A stretch of 9,023 bases of DNA from an uncultured Eubacteriales bacterium (GCA_902766515.1 CACXEB010000375.1:1-9023); one strand, 5' to 3'; positions 1-7,463 are shown, counted from the first letter of the stretch. The notes: generated by a model not told the origin, from the letters alone. Program-made: numbers and translations.

Positions 1-132
1 GCTGCAGGATTTGGTGCAGCCGTCACAGCCGCAGCCGCAGCCGCCGGAACGCTTGCGGCGGAGCACCTTCCGGAGGGCGAAGCCCAGTCCGGCGGCGATC
101 AGCAGGAGAATCAGGATATCCCAGAGATTCAT
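1..132 (-). CDS. FeoB-associated Cys-rich membrane protein (partial, 3' end beyond window)
   Basis: The reading frame runs from an ATG at 132 to the left edge without a stop, giving the first 44 residues. It starts MNLWDILILLLIAAGLGFAL, one hydrophobic membrane segment (about residues 3–20), followed by a basic stretch (RKVLRRKR) and a cysteine cluster of the form CGCGCDGCTKSC (Cys 32, 34, 36, 39 and 43). This architecture, directly downstream of feoB, matches the FeoB-associated Cys-rich membrane protein family of Bacillota, which is usually about 50–60 residues long, so only a short tail is missing. A Shine-Dalgarno-like AAAGGAAG lies about 7 bases upstream of the ATG. The family is assumed to help ferrous iron transport, perhaps as an iron or redox partner of FeoB at the membrane, but its biochemical role is not settled. 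It is too short to appear in a standard long-ORF scan. Identity is well supported by sequence plus position; the function is inferred. Confidence 0.85.
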   Translation of the reverse strand, partial: MNLWDILILLLIAAGLGFALRKVLRRKRSGGCGCGCDGCTKSCS

Positions 133-236
133 GTACAGACTTCCTTTCGAGAAACCCGCTACATCGAGCGGAATGAGGCAAAATCTGGCCGAATCGGACT
201 TGTGGCAGATGCGCCGCCGAATCAATCAGCGGTTCC
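133..236. other. feoB to Cys-rich gene spacer
   Basis: A 104-base gap on the minus-strand transcript. It holds the ribosome binding site of the small gene, a weak hairpin (CCGCT 156–160 with AGCGG 167–171), and an 8-base direct repeat GCCGAATC (188–195 and 216–223). No convincing promoter or terminator was seen, so read-through from feoB is likely. Confidence 0.5.
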
Positions 237-2573
237 TTAGAACAGCCGCCCGATCAGCTGCACCAGGGTGGCGGCGGTCCAGGCGATGGCGCACTGCCAC
301 AGGACAACGCCGATGGCCCATTTGTGGCCCATTTCCCGGCGGATGGAGGCGACAGCGGCCACGCAGGGGGTGTAGAGCAGGCTGAAGGCCAGCATGGAAA
401 CGGCGGTCAGCGTGCCCAGTGCGGCAGGGCCGGCCGGGAAGAGGACCTCCATGGTCGCAACGACGCCTTCCTTGGCCAGGAAACCGCTGACCAGGGAGAC
501 GACGATGCGCCAGTCCGCCAGGCCGGCGGGCGCCAGGATGGGCGCGATCCAGCTGGCGACGGTCGCCAGGATGCTGTCCTTCTGGTCCGCCACCGGGTTG
601 AACCGGAAGTCAAACTGCTTGAGGAACCACACGACGACCGTGGCGATCAGGATGATCGAGAAAGCGCGCTGCAGGAAGTCCTTCGCCTTGTCCCACAGGA
701 GCATGAGCACGCTTCGCGGGCTGGGCAGGCGGTAGTTGGGCAGCTCCATGACGAACGGCACGGCCTCGCCCTTGAAGAGGGTCTTTTTGTACAGCAGCGC
801 GGCCAGCACGCCGGCGATGATGCCGACCAGGTAGATCAGCGTGATGATCCACCAGCTCTGCCCGGGGAAGAAAGCGCTGACGAAAAAGCCGTAGATGGGC
901 AGCTTGGCGGTGCAGGACATGAAGGGCGTCAGCAGGATGGTCATCCGCCGGTCGCGGTCGCTGGGCAGGGTACGGGTGGACATGACTGCCGGCACCGTGC
1001 ACCCGAAACCGATCAGCATCGGGACGATGCTGCGGCCCGACAGGCCGATGCGGCGCAGCAGCTTGTCCATGACAAAGGCGACGCGGGCGATATACCCGCT
1101 GTCCTCGAGGATGGACAGGAAGAAGAACATGGTGACGACCAGGGGCAGGAAGCTCAGCACGCTGCCGACGCCTTCAAAGATGCCGCCCAGCACGAGGTTC
1201 TGGATGGTGTCGTTGACGTTGCCGGCGGCCATGGCGTCCCCGGCCCAGCCCGCCAGGACCTCAATGCCGGAGGCAAGCAGGTTCTGCAGGAAGGGCCCGA
1301 TGACGAAGAAGGTCAGGAAGAAGACCAGGCCCATGATGGCGATGAAGACGGGGATGGCGGACCACTTGCCGGTCAGGATGCGGTCCAGCTTTTCGCTGCG
1401 GAGATGCTCGCGGCTTTCATGGGGCCGCGTGACGCACTGGCCGCAGACGCGGTGGATGAAAGAAAAGCGCATGTCCGCGATGGCCGCCGCGCGGTCCAGG
1501 CCGCGCTCGGTCTCCATCTGGAGCACGATGTGCTCAATCATTTCCTTCTCGTTCTGGTCCAGCTGGAGCTGGTCCAGGATCAGCGGGTCGCCCTCGATGA
1601 CCTTGGCCGCGGCGAACCGCACGGGCAGCCCGGCCTGGCCGGCATGGTCCTCGATCAGGTGGATGACGGCGTGCAGGCAGCGGTGGACCGCGCCGCCATG
1701 GTCGCTGGCATCGCAGAAGTCCTGGCGCAGGGGCGCTTCCTGGTACCGGGCGATATGGATCGCGTGCCGGACCAGTTCATCGATGCCCTGGTTTTTCGCG
1801 GCGGAGATGGGGACCACGGGCACGCCCAGCAGGGCTTCCATGGCGTTCACGTCCACCGCGCCGCCGTTGCCGGTCATTTCGTCCATCATGTTCAGCGCCA
1901 CGACGGTGGGGATGCCCATTTCCAGCAGCTGCATGGTCAGGTACAGGCTGCGGTCGATGCTGGTGACGTCCACGATGTTGATGATTGCCTTGGGCCGCTC
2001 CTGCAGGACAAAGTTGCGGGACACCAGCTCCTCGCTGGAATAGGGGGACATGGAATAGATGCCCGGCAGGTCGGTGATGCGGGTCTGTGGATTGCCGCGG
2101 ATCACGCCGTCCTTGCGGTCGACGGTGACGCCGGGGAAGTTGCCAACATGCTGGTTGGCGCCGGTCAGCTGGTTGAACAGGGTGGTTTTGCCGCTGTTCT
2201 GGTTGCCCACCAGCGCAAAGGTCAGCAGCGTGCCGTCCGGCAGCGGGTTGCCCGTGCCCTTGGGATGGAAGCGGCCTTCCTCGCCCAGGCCGGGGTGCTC
2301 CCGCCGGCGGGGACGGGGCTGTCCGTCGTCCGCCGCGCGCTTCGCGTCCGCCCGGGGGGTGATGGTGATCTGCGCCGCGTCCGCCAGGCGGAGCGTCAGC
2401 TCATAGCCGTGGATGCGCAGCTCCATAGGATCGCCCAGGGGCGCGGTCTTGATCAGGGTCACCGCCGCGCCGGGGATGACGCCCATGTCGAGAAAATGCT
2501 GGCGCAGCGCGCCTTCGCCGCCCACCGCGTCGATGACGGCAGACTGGCCGGTTTTCAGTTGATCCAGTGTCAT
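237..2573 (-). CDS. feoB: FeoA–FeoB fusion, ferrous iron transporter
   Basis: A 778-residue membrane GTPase for Fe(II) uptake carrying its own FeoA domain. Residues 1–72 are an SH3-like FeoA domain (LRQHFLDMGVIPGAAVTLIK, then a domain ending around LADAAQITI). A charged linker of about 45 residues (73–117) follows. The G domain shows G1 GNQNSGKT at 123–130, switch I GNFPGVTVD at 144–152, G3 DLPG at 168–171, G4 NMMD at 228–231 and G5 SAAK at 257–260. The second Asn of G1, linked to potassium-stimulated GTPase activity in FeoB, is present. The membrane part (about 404–778) holds the two Gate regions, with GFGCTVPAVMSTRTL at 522–536, FMSCTAKLPIYGFF at 551–564 and SLLYTPCVAAV at 731–741. Both Gate cysteines near 525 and 554 and the late Cys 737 are kept. 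The ATG at 2573 has a weak TGAGG about 8 bases upstream. No separate feoA is needed. FeoA–FeoB fusions are a known minority arrangement. The gene is intact. Confidence 0.96.
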   Translation of the reverse strand: MTLDQLKTGQSAVIDAVGGEGALRQHFLDMGVIPGAAVTLIKTAPLGDPMELRIHGYELTLRLADAAQITITPRADAKRAADDGQPRPRRREHPGLGEEGRFHPKGTGNPLPDGTLLTFALVGNQNSGKTTLFNQLTGANQHVGNFPGVTVDRKDGVIRGNPQTRITDLPGIYSMSPYSSEELVSRNFVLQERPKAIINIVDVTSIDRSLYLTMQLLEMGIPTVVALNMMDEMTGNGGAVDVNAMEALLGVPVVPISAAKNQGIDELVRHAIHIARYQEAPLRQDFCDASDHGGAVHRCLHAVIHLIEDHAGQAGLPVRFAAAKVIEGDPLILDQLQLDQNEKEMIEHIVLQMETERGLDRAAAIADMRFSFIHRVCGQCVTRPHESREHLRSEKLDRILTGKWSAIPVFIAIMGLVFFLTFFVIGPFLQNLLASGIEVLAGWAGDAMAAGNVNDTIQNLVLGGIFEGVGSVLSFLPLVVTMFFFLSILEDSGYIARVAFVMDKLLRRIGLSGRSIVPMLIGFGCTVPAVMSTRTLPSDRDRRMTILLTPFMSCTAKLPIYGFFVSAFFPGQSWWIITLIYLVGIIAGVLAALLYKKTLFKGEAVPFVMELPNYRLPSPRSVLMLLWDKAKDFLQRAFSIILIATVVVWFLKQFDFRFNPVADQKDSILATVASWIAPILAPAGLADWRIVVSLVSGFLAKEGVVATMEVLFPAGPAALGTLTAVSMLAFSLLYTPCVAAVASIRREMGHKWAIGVVLWQCAIAWTAATLVQLIGRLF

Positions 2574-2624
2574 GATGATGCCTCAGTCAATGGTTTCGGT
2601 GTGGGATGATGTTTGGTCTATTCT

Positions 2625-4517
2625 TCAGTATTCGAAGCGCCAAACCGTTGTGGCTCCGTCCGCTGTCCGGAAGATGAGCAGGTCGCCATTCCATTCCATG
2701 TACAGACGGTTGTAGGATGCGGTGACCGAAGCGATGTCCAGGTCGGTGGTGACCCGGCGGACGGCGAGGGTATCCAGGTCGATCATGTACAGGCAGTCCG
2801 CCGTCACGCTCAGCGCGTAATGGCCGTCGGGAGAGAGGACGGCCAGGACGTTTTTCACGTAGGGCGCGCTTGACACGTGATCGCTGTCAAAGGTCTGCAG
2901 GTAATCGTCATAGTTCAATGCGACCAGGCTGTCCTTTTCCGGGTCGATGGCGTAGCAGGTGCGGAGCCCGTCAAAGCTTTCGTCCGGGCGGAAGATCACG
3001 AGGGGCATGGTGTCCCTGGTGTCCCGGAGAAACGCGCAGCCCGATTCAGCGGAATACTGCAGCAGGTTGCTGTACATGAGCCTGGTCGGCCATTCCAGCG
3101 GATACTCGGCCGCGGACCATTCGCCGTCCACCCGGGAGAGACGGAAGACCCCCATGGGGCTGGATGAGTCGGCCTGGTCGCTCAGCGCCAGCAGGCTGCC
3201 GTCCTGCAGCTCGCACAGCTTCGGATAATAGGCCATGTAAGGGATTGGGCAGCAGAACTCGGTCTCGCCTGTGTCCAGGTTGTACCGGTAGAGCGCGAAT
3301 CTGTATTCCGACCAATTGCCGAGCATCACGTACCAGAACCACCGGCCGTCCGCGGAGAAGACGGCCGAGGTCACTGCGCCGCTGATGTACTCATCATTCC
3401 GGACCAGCCGGTTGCCATAGGTAGCGGTCAGGAAGACTTCGCCCGTCTTCAGGTCGATCAGGATCGGGTCGATGATCAGCCTCAACTGTGAGACGGTGAG
3501 GTGTCTGTTGAGAATCGCTGCGTAGCGGCCGTCCGGGGAATAAAGGACGCCCTCGTCCGTGATCAGGGAGGAGGTCCTGGAGCTGAGATAATCAACAAAA
3601 TAGGTCCTGAGGTTGCCGTGCGTGTCCGGCACGCCCCGGGATTCCGAGGAATACAGGGGACGATACTTCCCGTCATAGTATCCGCAGACGGCATTATCCA
3701 CCTGCACCAGCGCGGAAAGGCCGTTGGGAGACCTGGACAGGAGGCGATAGCCGTTGCTCAGGGCTTTATGCAGCGCCGCGGTGATTTCCGGCAGCTGTTC
3801 CTGCAGGGACGTGCCGCTGTCGGTATTCAGCGCGGCCAGCATTTCTTCCGTGAAGACGAACTGGTCGGCGCTGATCGGCGGCAGGTCCGCGGGCACCAGG
3901 CGCAGCGCGTCCTGATGAAACGCCGCTTCCAGGGCGGCGTCGCGCGCGGAAACGGGGACCAGATCCAGCGCTTCCGCCTCGGCGCGCTGTCCCGTGGCCA
4001 TCAGCGCCCTCCAGTAAGCGGTTTTCTGCGCTTCGGACAGATCCTCCGGCCGGGTGCTCCGGAAGACGTCCACGGCTTTTTCATACTGCCCCGCTGAGAC
4101 GTACATGGCGCCGATGGCCGCGTAATCCGATGCGGTCAGCACAGCGCCGCAGATGTCCGCATAGATCCGGTCGGTTTCATAGGCGTCGGGCGCGACGGAC
4201 GCGGCGTCCAGCAGGCATCTGAGACGCCATGTGCCGGGGGAGACCGGGTCGACGCCGAGCGCCCGGACGATCATATCATTGGCCTTTTCCAGGTCGCCCG
4301 CCGTGAGGGACAGCGAGGCCGCGCTCAGGTAGGCGTCCAGGCGGGCCGGATCCAGCCGGATGGCCAGCTCGAGGCAGGCAAATGCCCGCTCATTGTCCCC
4401 GGCAGCCGCATAACCGGATGATTTTTCGAGGAGCTCGTCATAGCTGACGGCGACGGCAGGCAGCGCGGCCAGCGCCAGTGCTGCGGCGGTGATCAGAGCC
4501 AGCAGTTTCCGTTTCAT
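2625..4517 (-). CDS. Secreted TPR and beta-propeller-like protein, unknown function
   Basis: I do not recognise a named family for this 630-residue protein. The N-terminus (MKRKLLALITAAALALAALP, then AVAVSYDE) is a classic Sec signal peptide with likely cleavage after AVA around residue 23. No lipobox Cys is seen, so it is probably exported rather than a lipoprotein. Residues about 30–190 contain TPR-like helical repeats, clearest at AGDNERAFACLELAIRLDP (39–57), AGDLEKANDMIVRALGVDP (73–91) and AGQYEKAVDVF (142–152). From about 255 to the end it is beta-rich with TolB/WD40-like blade signatures: YSPDGRYAA (326–334), FSADGRWFW (387–395) and LSPDGHYAL (561–569), and repeated patterns of the type LYRYNLDTGETEF. 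The last residues (TVWRFEY) close a strand. The start has AAAGGA about 10 bases upstream. It sits 21 bases after the CBS protein gene and 51 bases before feoAB. A protein-interaction or envelope-sensing role is plausible, but nothing in the sequence proves one. Confidence 0.85.
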   Translation of the reverse strand: MKRKLLALITAAALALAALPAVAVSYDELLEKSSGYAAAGDNERAFACLELAIRLDPARLDAYLSAASLSLTAGDLEKANDMIVRALGVDPVSPGTWRLRCLLDAASVAPDAYETDRIYADICGAVLTASDYAAIGAMYVSAGQYEKAVDVFRSTRPEDLSEAQKTAYWRALMATGQRAEAEALDLVPVSARDAALEAAFHQDALRLVPADLPPISADQFVFTEEMLAALNTDSGTSLQEQLPEITAALHKALSNGYRLLSRSPNGLSALVQVDNAVCGYYDGKYRPLYSSESRGVPDTHGNLRTYFVDYLSSRTSSLITDEGVLYSPDGRYAAILNRHLTVSQLRLIIDPILIDLKTGEVFLTATYGNRLVRNDEYISGAVTSAVFSADGRWFWYVMLGNWSEYRFALYRYNLDTGETEFCCPIPYMAYYPKLCELQDGSLLALSDQADSSSPMGVFRLSRVDGEWSAAEYPLEWPTRLMYSNLLQYSAESGCAFLRDTRDTMPLVIFRPDESFDGLRTCYAIDPEKDSLVALNYDDYLQTFDSDHVSSAPYVKNVLAVLSPDGHYALSVTADCLYMIDLDTLAVRRVTTDLDIASVTASYNRLYMEWNGDLLIFRTADGATTVWRFEY

Positions 4518-4538
4518 GGGTGCGGGTCCTTTCTCGTA

Positions 4539-5864
4539 TTATGCATCAATGTCCGCGGTTTCGCGGTCAGGTTCCACATGGATGCGCTGCACGGTCGCCT
4601 GCTCCACGCGGTGGTCCAGCAGGTGCTCGACCCGGATGCGCAGGGCGTCGTACGCGCCTGATTCCGGCGCTTCGAGGTCCGGCGTGAGCGGGATCACGGT
4701 TTCGGGTTGGGTGCCGTCCTCCGGGATCTCGGCGAGCCGGCTCAGGAACAGGCCGCCCAGCGTGTCGTAATCGTCGTTCTCGGGGATGCGGATGCCCAGG
4801 GCCTCGCCCAGCGCGTCCAGCTCCACGGACCCGTCGGCCCGCCAGGTATCGTCGCTGATCTGCTGGATTTCGGCAGTCGGCGCGGGCGGATCGGTTTCGT
4901 CGTAGATATCGCCGACGATGCGCTCCAGCAGGTCCTCCATGGTGACCAGGCCGCTGATGCCGCCGTACTCGTCGACCACCATGGCCATGTGGTTCTTGGT
5001 CAGCTGCATGTTTTTGAGCAGCACGCCGGCCCGGACGGTCTCGGGTACAAAGTACGGCTCGCGCAGCAGCTTCCGGAGGGGCTTTTTCTGCCCGTTCTGC
5101 CGGGTCATGTTCAGCAGGAAATCGCGCGCGAACAGGATGCCGACCACGTCGTCCGTGTCCTCGCCGCAGACGGGGAAGCGCGACCGGCCCGTGCCGGCGA
5201 TCAGCTCCGCGATCTCCGCGTCGCTGTCGCCGATCCAGACGGTGGTCATGTCGACACGGTGGACCATGCAGTCGGAGGCCTTCAGGTCGCCGAAATCAAA
5301 GACGTTTTCGAGCAGCTCGTGTTCGGCGCCTTCCAGCTCGCCCTTTTCCTCGCCCAGGTCCATCATGGCGCGGATCTCGTCCTCGGTGCCATGGCTGGTC
5401 ATGCCGCCCTCCTCTTCCATCTTGAGGGAGGGCATGGCGACCATCAGGCGCTCGTTGAGGGCGGTCAGCGGCCGAAGAAACAGGCTCAGCCCGTTGTACA
5501 GGGGGGCCAGGGCGCGGACCAGGCCGTCCGCATGCCGCCGCGCCGCCCGGGCCGGCAGCAGCGTGCAGAAAAAGTGGGCCAGGACCGTCAGGGCCAGGCC
5601 GGCGACCGGCGCCTGCCAGGCGTTCAGGTTCGGCAGGCTCCGGGCGGTCAGGATGCCCAGGCAGATATAGAAATAGAGCCGCAAGGTGCGCAAAGCGCTC
5701 CTGGCGGCAGGCAGACGGCGGAGCAGCTTGCTGAGCGCAGGGCCTGCGCCGTCTTTCAGGCGCTCCGTCCGGCAGTTTTTCAGGGCCTCATACATCAAAA
5801 TCGTGCCCATCAGCAGCAGGGCTGTGAGCACGGGCAATGTCCATCGACCGACGGGATCGTCCAA
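4539..5864 (-). CDS. CBS-pair CorC/HlyC (CNNM-like) membrane protein
   Basis: About 441 residues if started at TTG 5864, or 444 from ATG 5873; residue numbers here follow the ATG. Three hydrophobic segments lie near 13–30, 66–80 and 88–106, followed by a short amphipathic stretch to about 148; this resembles a DUF21/CNNM transmembrane domain. Two CBS domains follow: about 198–258 (CMVHRVDMTTVW … VGILFARDFLL) and about 271–325 (with VVDEYGGISGLVTMEDLLE at 299–317). A CorC_HlyC domain covers about 338–432 (WRADGSVELDALGEALG … YDTLGGLFLSRL). The CBS and C-terminal parts are typical. The membrane domain is divergent: the family's SGSETAL-like motif appears only as ILMYEAL. The family is linked to magnesium or other divalent-ion efflux and regulation, with CBS domains binding adenine nucleotides. 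It lies 20 bases after divIVA (11 if the ATG is used) and shares its transcript. Family assignment is firm; transport activity is uncertain. Confidence 0.9.
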   Translation of the reverse strand: MDDPVGRWTLPVLTALLLMGTILMYEALKNCRTERLKDGAGPALSKLLRRLPAARSALRTLRLYFYICLGILTARSLPNLNAWQAPVAGLALTVLAHFFCTLLPARAARRHADGLVRALAPLYNGLSLFLRPLTALNERLMVAMPSLKMEEEGGMTSHGTEDEIRAMMDLGEEKGELEGAEHELLENVFDFGDLKASDCMVHRVDMTTVWIGDSDAEIAELIAGTGRSRFPVCGEDTDDVVGILFARDFLLNMTRQNGQKKPLRKLLREPYFVPETVRAGVLLKNMQLTKNHMAMVVDEYGGISGLVTMEDLLERIVGDIYDETDPPAPTAEIQQISDDTWRADGSVELDALGEALGIRIPENDDYDTLGGLFLSRLAEIPEDGTQPETVIPLTPDLEAPESGAYDALRIRVEHLLDHRVEQATVQRIHVEPDRETADIDA

Positions 5865-5873
5865 GAGGGTCAT

Positions 5874-5880
5874 CCTCCTT
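5874..5880 (-). promoter_or_regulatory. Shine-Dalgarno that favours a TTG start for the CBS protein
   Basis: The perfect AAGGAGG on the minus strand directly abuts the first ATG (5873–5871) with no spacer, which is a poor geometry for initiation. The fourth codon is TTG (5864–5862), placing it 9 bases after AAGGAGG, close to the ideal distance. The protein therefore more likely begins at the TTG, losing three residues (MTL). Confidence 0.7.
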
Positions 5881-5884
5881 ATTG

Positions 5885-6481
5885 TCAGGGATCTTCCTTA
5901 AAAATTTCGTCTGCGTCGTCCAGCAGCTTCTGCTGGCTGTTGAGCAGGTTCTGGAGCTTCTTTTTGTAGTCCAGCGCGGACTGGCGCAGGGCGTGGAGGG
6001 CTTCCTCGGTCTCCTCGCGCTCCTGCTGCTGCAGCTTCAGCTGGTTGTCGATCTTCTCCTGCGCGCCGTCCAGGATGCGCTTGGCCTCGTCCTTCGCGTC
6101 GCGGATGGTCTCGTCGTACACGCGCTGCGCGGTGCGCAGCATGGCGGCGGCTTCCGAGCCGATGTCCGGGCGGATGGGTTCCTTGCGCTCCGCGGCGGGC
6201 GCGGGGGCGGATGCTTCCTCCTGCCGGGGTTCCGGTTCGATCTCCAGCGGGGCCGGGACGCTGACGCCGGGCCGGACATTGGTGCGCTGGCCCGGGTACG
6301 GGCTGGCCGCCGGCTGCTGGTTCGCCTGGCTCAGCTTCAGCTGCAGGGTCTGGATCTCCTCGTTCAGGCGCACCATTTCGTCGCAGATTTCATCCAGGAA
6401 CTCATCGACGTCACGGCGCTTGTAGCCCATCGGGCCGACGGGGAACTCTTTATTTTCGATCATCTGTACGGTAATGGCCAT
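5885..6481 (-). CDS. divIVA: DivIVA-domain cell-division/polarity protein
   Basis: 198 residues. The N-terminus (MAITVQMIENKEFPVGPMGY, then KRRDVDEFLDEICDEM) is a DivIVA lipid-binding domain and aligns without gaps to the first 20 residues of Bacillus subtilis DivIVA, with GY at 19–20 and the following DVDEFL helix. A first coiled coil runs about 27–54. A Pro/Ala/Glu-rich linker covers about 55–108, and a long charged coiled coil about 109–190 (for example VYDETIRDAKDEAKRILDGA). Such proteins self-assemble at negatively curved membrane and recruit partners to septum or poles. At the positions of the key B. subtilis Phe17-Arg18 this protein has Pro17-Met18. The start is supported by GAGGAGG about 7 bases upstream, overlapping the sepF stop region. 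It lies 13 bases after sepF. Being one of several DivIVA-like families (GpsB, SepIVA) is possible, but length and the sepF linkage favour DivIVA. Confidence 0.9.
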   Translation of the reverse strand: MAITVQMIENKEFPVGPMGYKRRDVDEFLDEICDEMVRLNEEIQTLQLKLSQANQQPAASPYPGQRTNVRPGVSVPAPLEIEPEPRQEEASAPAPAAERKEPIRPDIGSEAAAMLRTAQRVYDETIRDAKDEAKRILDGAQEKIDNQLKLQQQEREETEEALHALRQSALDYKKKLQNLLNSQQKLLDDADEIFKEDP

Positions 6482-6494
6482 GGATACCCTCCTC

Positions 6495-7454
6495 TCAGTT
6501 CACGGCTTCCCGCTGGTCAGGCACATAGCCGGTGCCGGGCTGCGGCCGGTCAAATGCCGGGGTGGCCGGGGCCTGCTGCGGCTGGCGCATATAGAAGGCG
6601 GGCTGCTGCGGTTCGGGCGCGGGGGTGCGGTACTCAAACCCATTGTCGCTGATCGGGTTCTGGTAGCTGGGCTGGAAAGCGCCCGTCTCCGGCGCATAGG
6701 GGTTGGCCTGGCGGCGCGGGGCCGCGGCCGGGCTGCGGCGCTGGACGCTGTTCATCTGGCTGGTGGCGCTGTCCGCCATGACGTTGACGGAACCGGGCGC
6801 CAGCAGGTAGGCGCCGTGGCGCGACACCTTCGTGATGGTGGCGTTCAGGGAGAAGCACGCGCCGGAAAGCGTGTCCACATAGCGGCGCATTTCGGCGCTG
6901 TCGCCGACGTTTTCCATGATGACCAGCAGGGCGTTGCCCTGGCGGAGCATGGAGATGGCCAGGCGGCACTCCGCGTTGGTGCGCAGGTTCAGCACGCACA
7001 GTCCCCACTGGGGCTGGGGCGCTTCCTGCGGCTGCTGCTCATAGGCACCGGGAAACTGGACGATCTGCGGGTTCTGCTGCCGGGCGCGGTTCTGCGGGTC
7101 CGCACGGTTCTGCTGCTCGGCGATCTGCGCGGAAAACTGGCTGATGGGCTGCTGCTCCGGCTGCGGGGGCATCTGGACGTAGGGCTGGCTGTAGCCGCCC
7201 TGCTGCGGATCCATCCCCTGCATCCCCTGGTAAGGCGCCTGCTGCCAGGCCTGGGGGGCCTGCTGTTCCGGGGCGGCCTGCCGCTGTTCAACGCGGCGGC
7301 CGCGGCGCGGGCGCTCCTCCGCCTCAAAGGGCGGATCGTCGTCCACGTACGCGCCGGATCCGTAGCCGGATCCGCGCTCGTCGTACAGGAAGCGGGACAT
7401 GGCGCTCTGCGCCTTGGTTTTGAGGGTGGTGAAAATATTCCTTCTGCCTGGCAT
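6495..7454 (-). CDS. sepF: SepF-like cell division protein with long Q/P-rich extensions
   Basis: 319 residues from ATG 7454. A longer frame from a TTG at 7475 would translate the Shine-Dalgarno itself and is rejected. The N-terminus (MPGRRNIFTTLKTKAQSAMS) is basic and can form an amphipathic helix, as the SepF membrane anchor does. Residues about 28–147 are disordered and rich in Gln, Pro and Arg. The SepF core is about 148–228: PQWGLCVLNLRTNAECRLAI, NALLVIMENV, MRRYVDTLSGACFSLNATI and GAYLLAPGSVNV, matching the family's order of strands and helices. A second low-complexity Gln/Pro tail of about 90 residues follows. Ordinary SepF is about 150 residues and ends near its core, so both extensions are notable. 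SepF anchors FtsZ to the membrane and organises the Z-ring. It is the first gene of the minus-strand unit, followed by divIVA; ylmG and ylmH, often found between them in Bacillota, are absent here. The core match is good but divergent. Confidence 0.88.
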   Translation of the reverse strand: MPGRRNIFTTLKTKAQSAMSRFLYDERGSGYGSGAYVDDDPPFEAEERPRRGRRVEQRQAAPEQQAPQAWQQAPYQGMQGMDPQQGGYSQPYVQMPPQPEQQPISQFSAQIAEQQNRADPQNRARQQNPQIVQFPGAYEQQPQEAPQPQWGLCVLNLRTNAECRLAISMLRQGNALLVIMENVGDSAEMRRYVDTLSGACFSLNATITKVSRHGAYLLAPGSVNVMADSATSQMNSVQRRSPAAAPRRQANPYAPETGAFQPSYQNPISDNGFEYRTPAPEPQQPAFYMRQPQQAPATPAFDRPQPGTGYVPDQREAVN

Positions 7455-7463
7455 AAGCAAAAG

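Noticed and set aside
156..171. Small hairpin between feoB and the Cys-rich gene
   Set aside because: Only five base pairs and no T tract; too weak to call a terminator.
324..2609. Very long plus-strand open frame (761 codons) antisense to feoB
   Set aside because: It is a GC-driven mirror of the feoB frame. Its product is a run of Gly, Gln, Asp, His and Ala without domains, and it has no promoter or ribosome binding site.
2615..2643. Possible feoB promoter TTGGCG–17–TAGACC on the minus strand
   Set aside because: Spacing is right but both boxes match the consensus poorly and the -35 lies inside the upstream coding region; no iron-regulator palindrome accompanies it.
4707..5969. Plus-strand open frame (420 codons) antisense to the CBS protein
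   Set aside because: Low-complexity mirror frame opposite a gene with clear CBS and CorC_HlyC domains.
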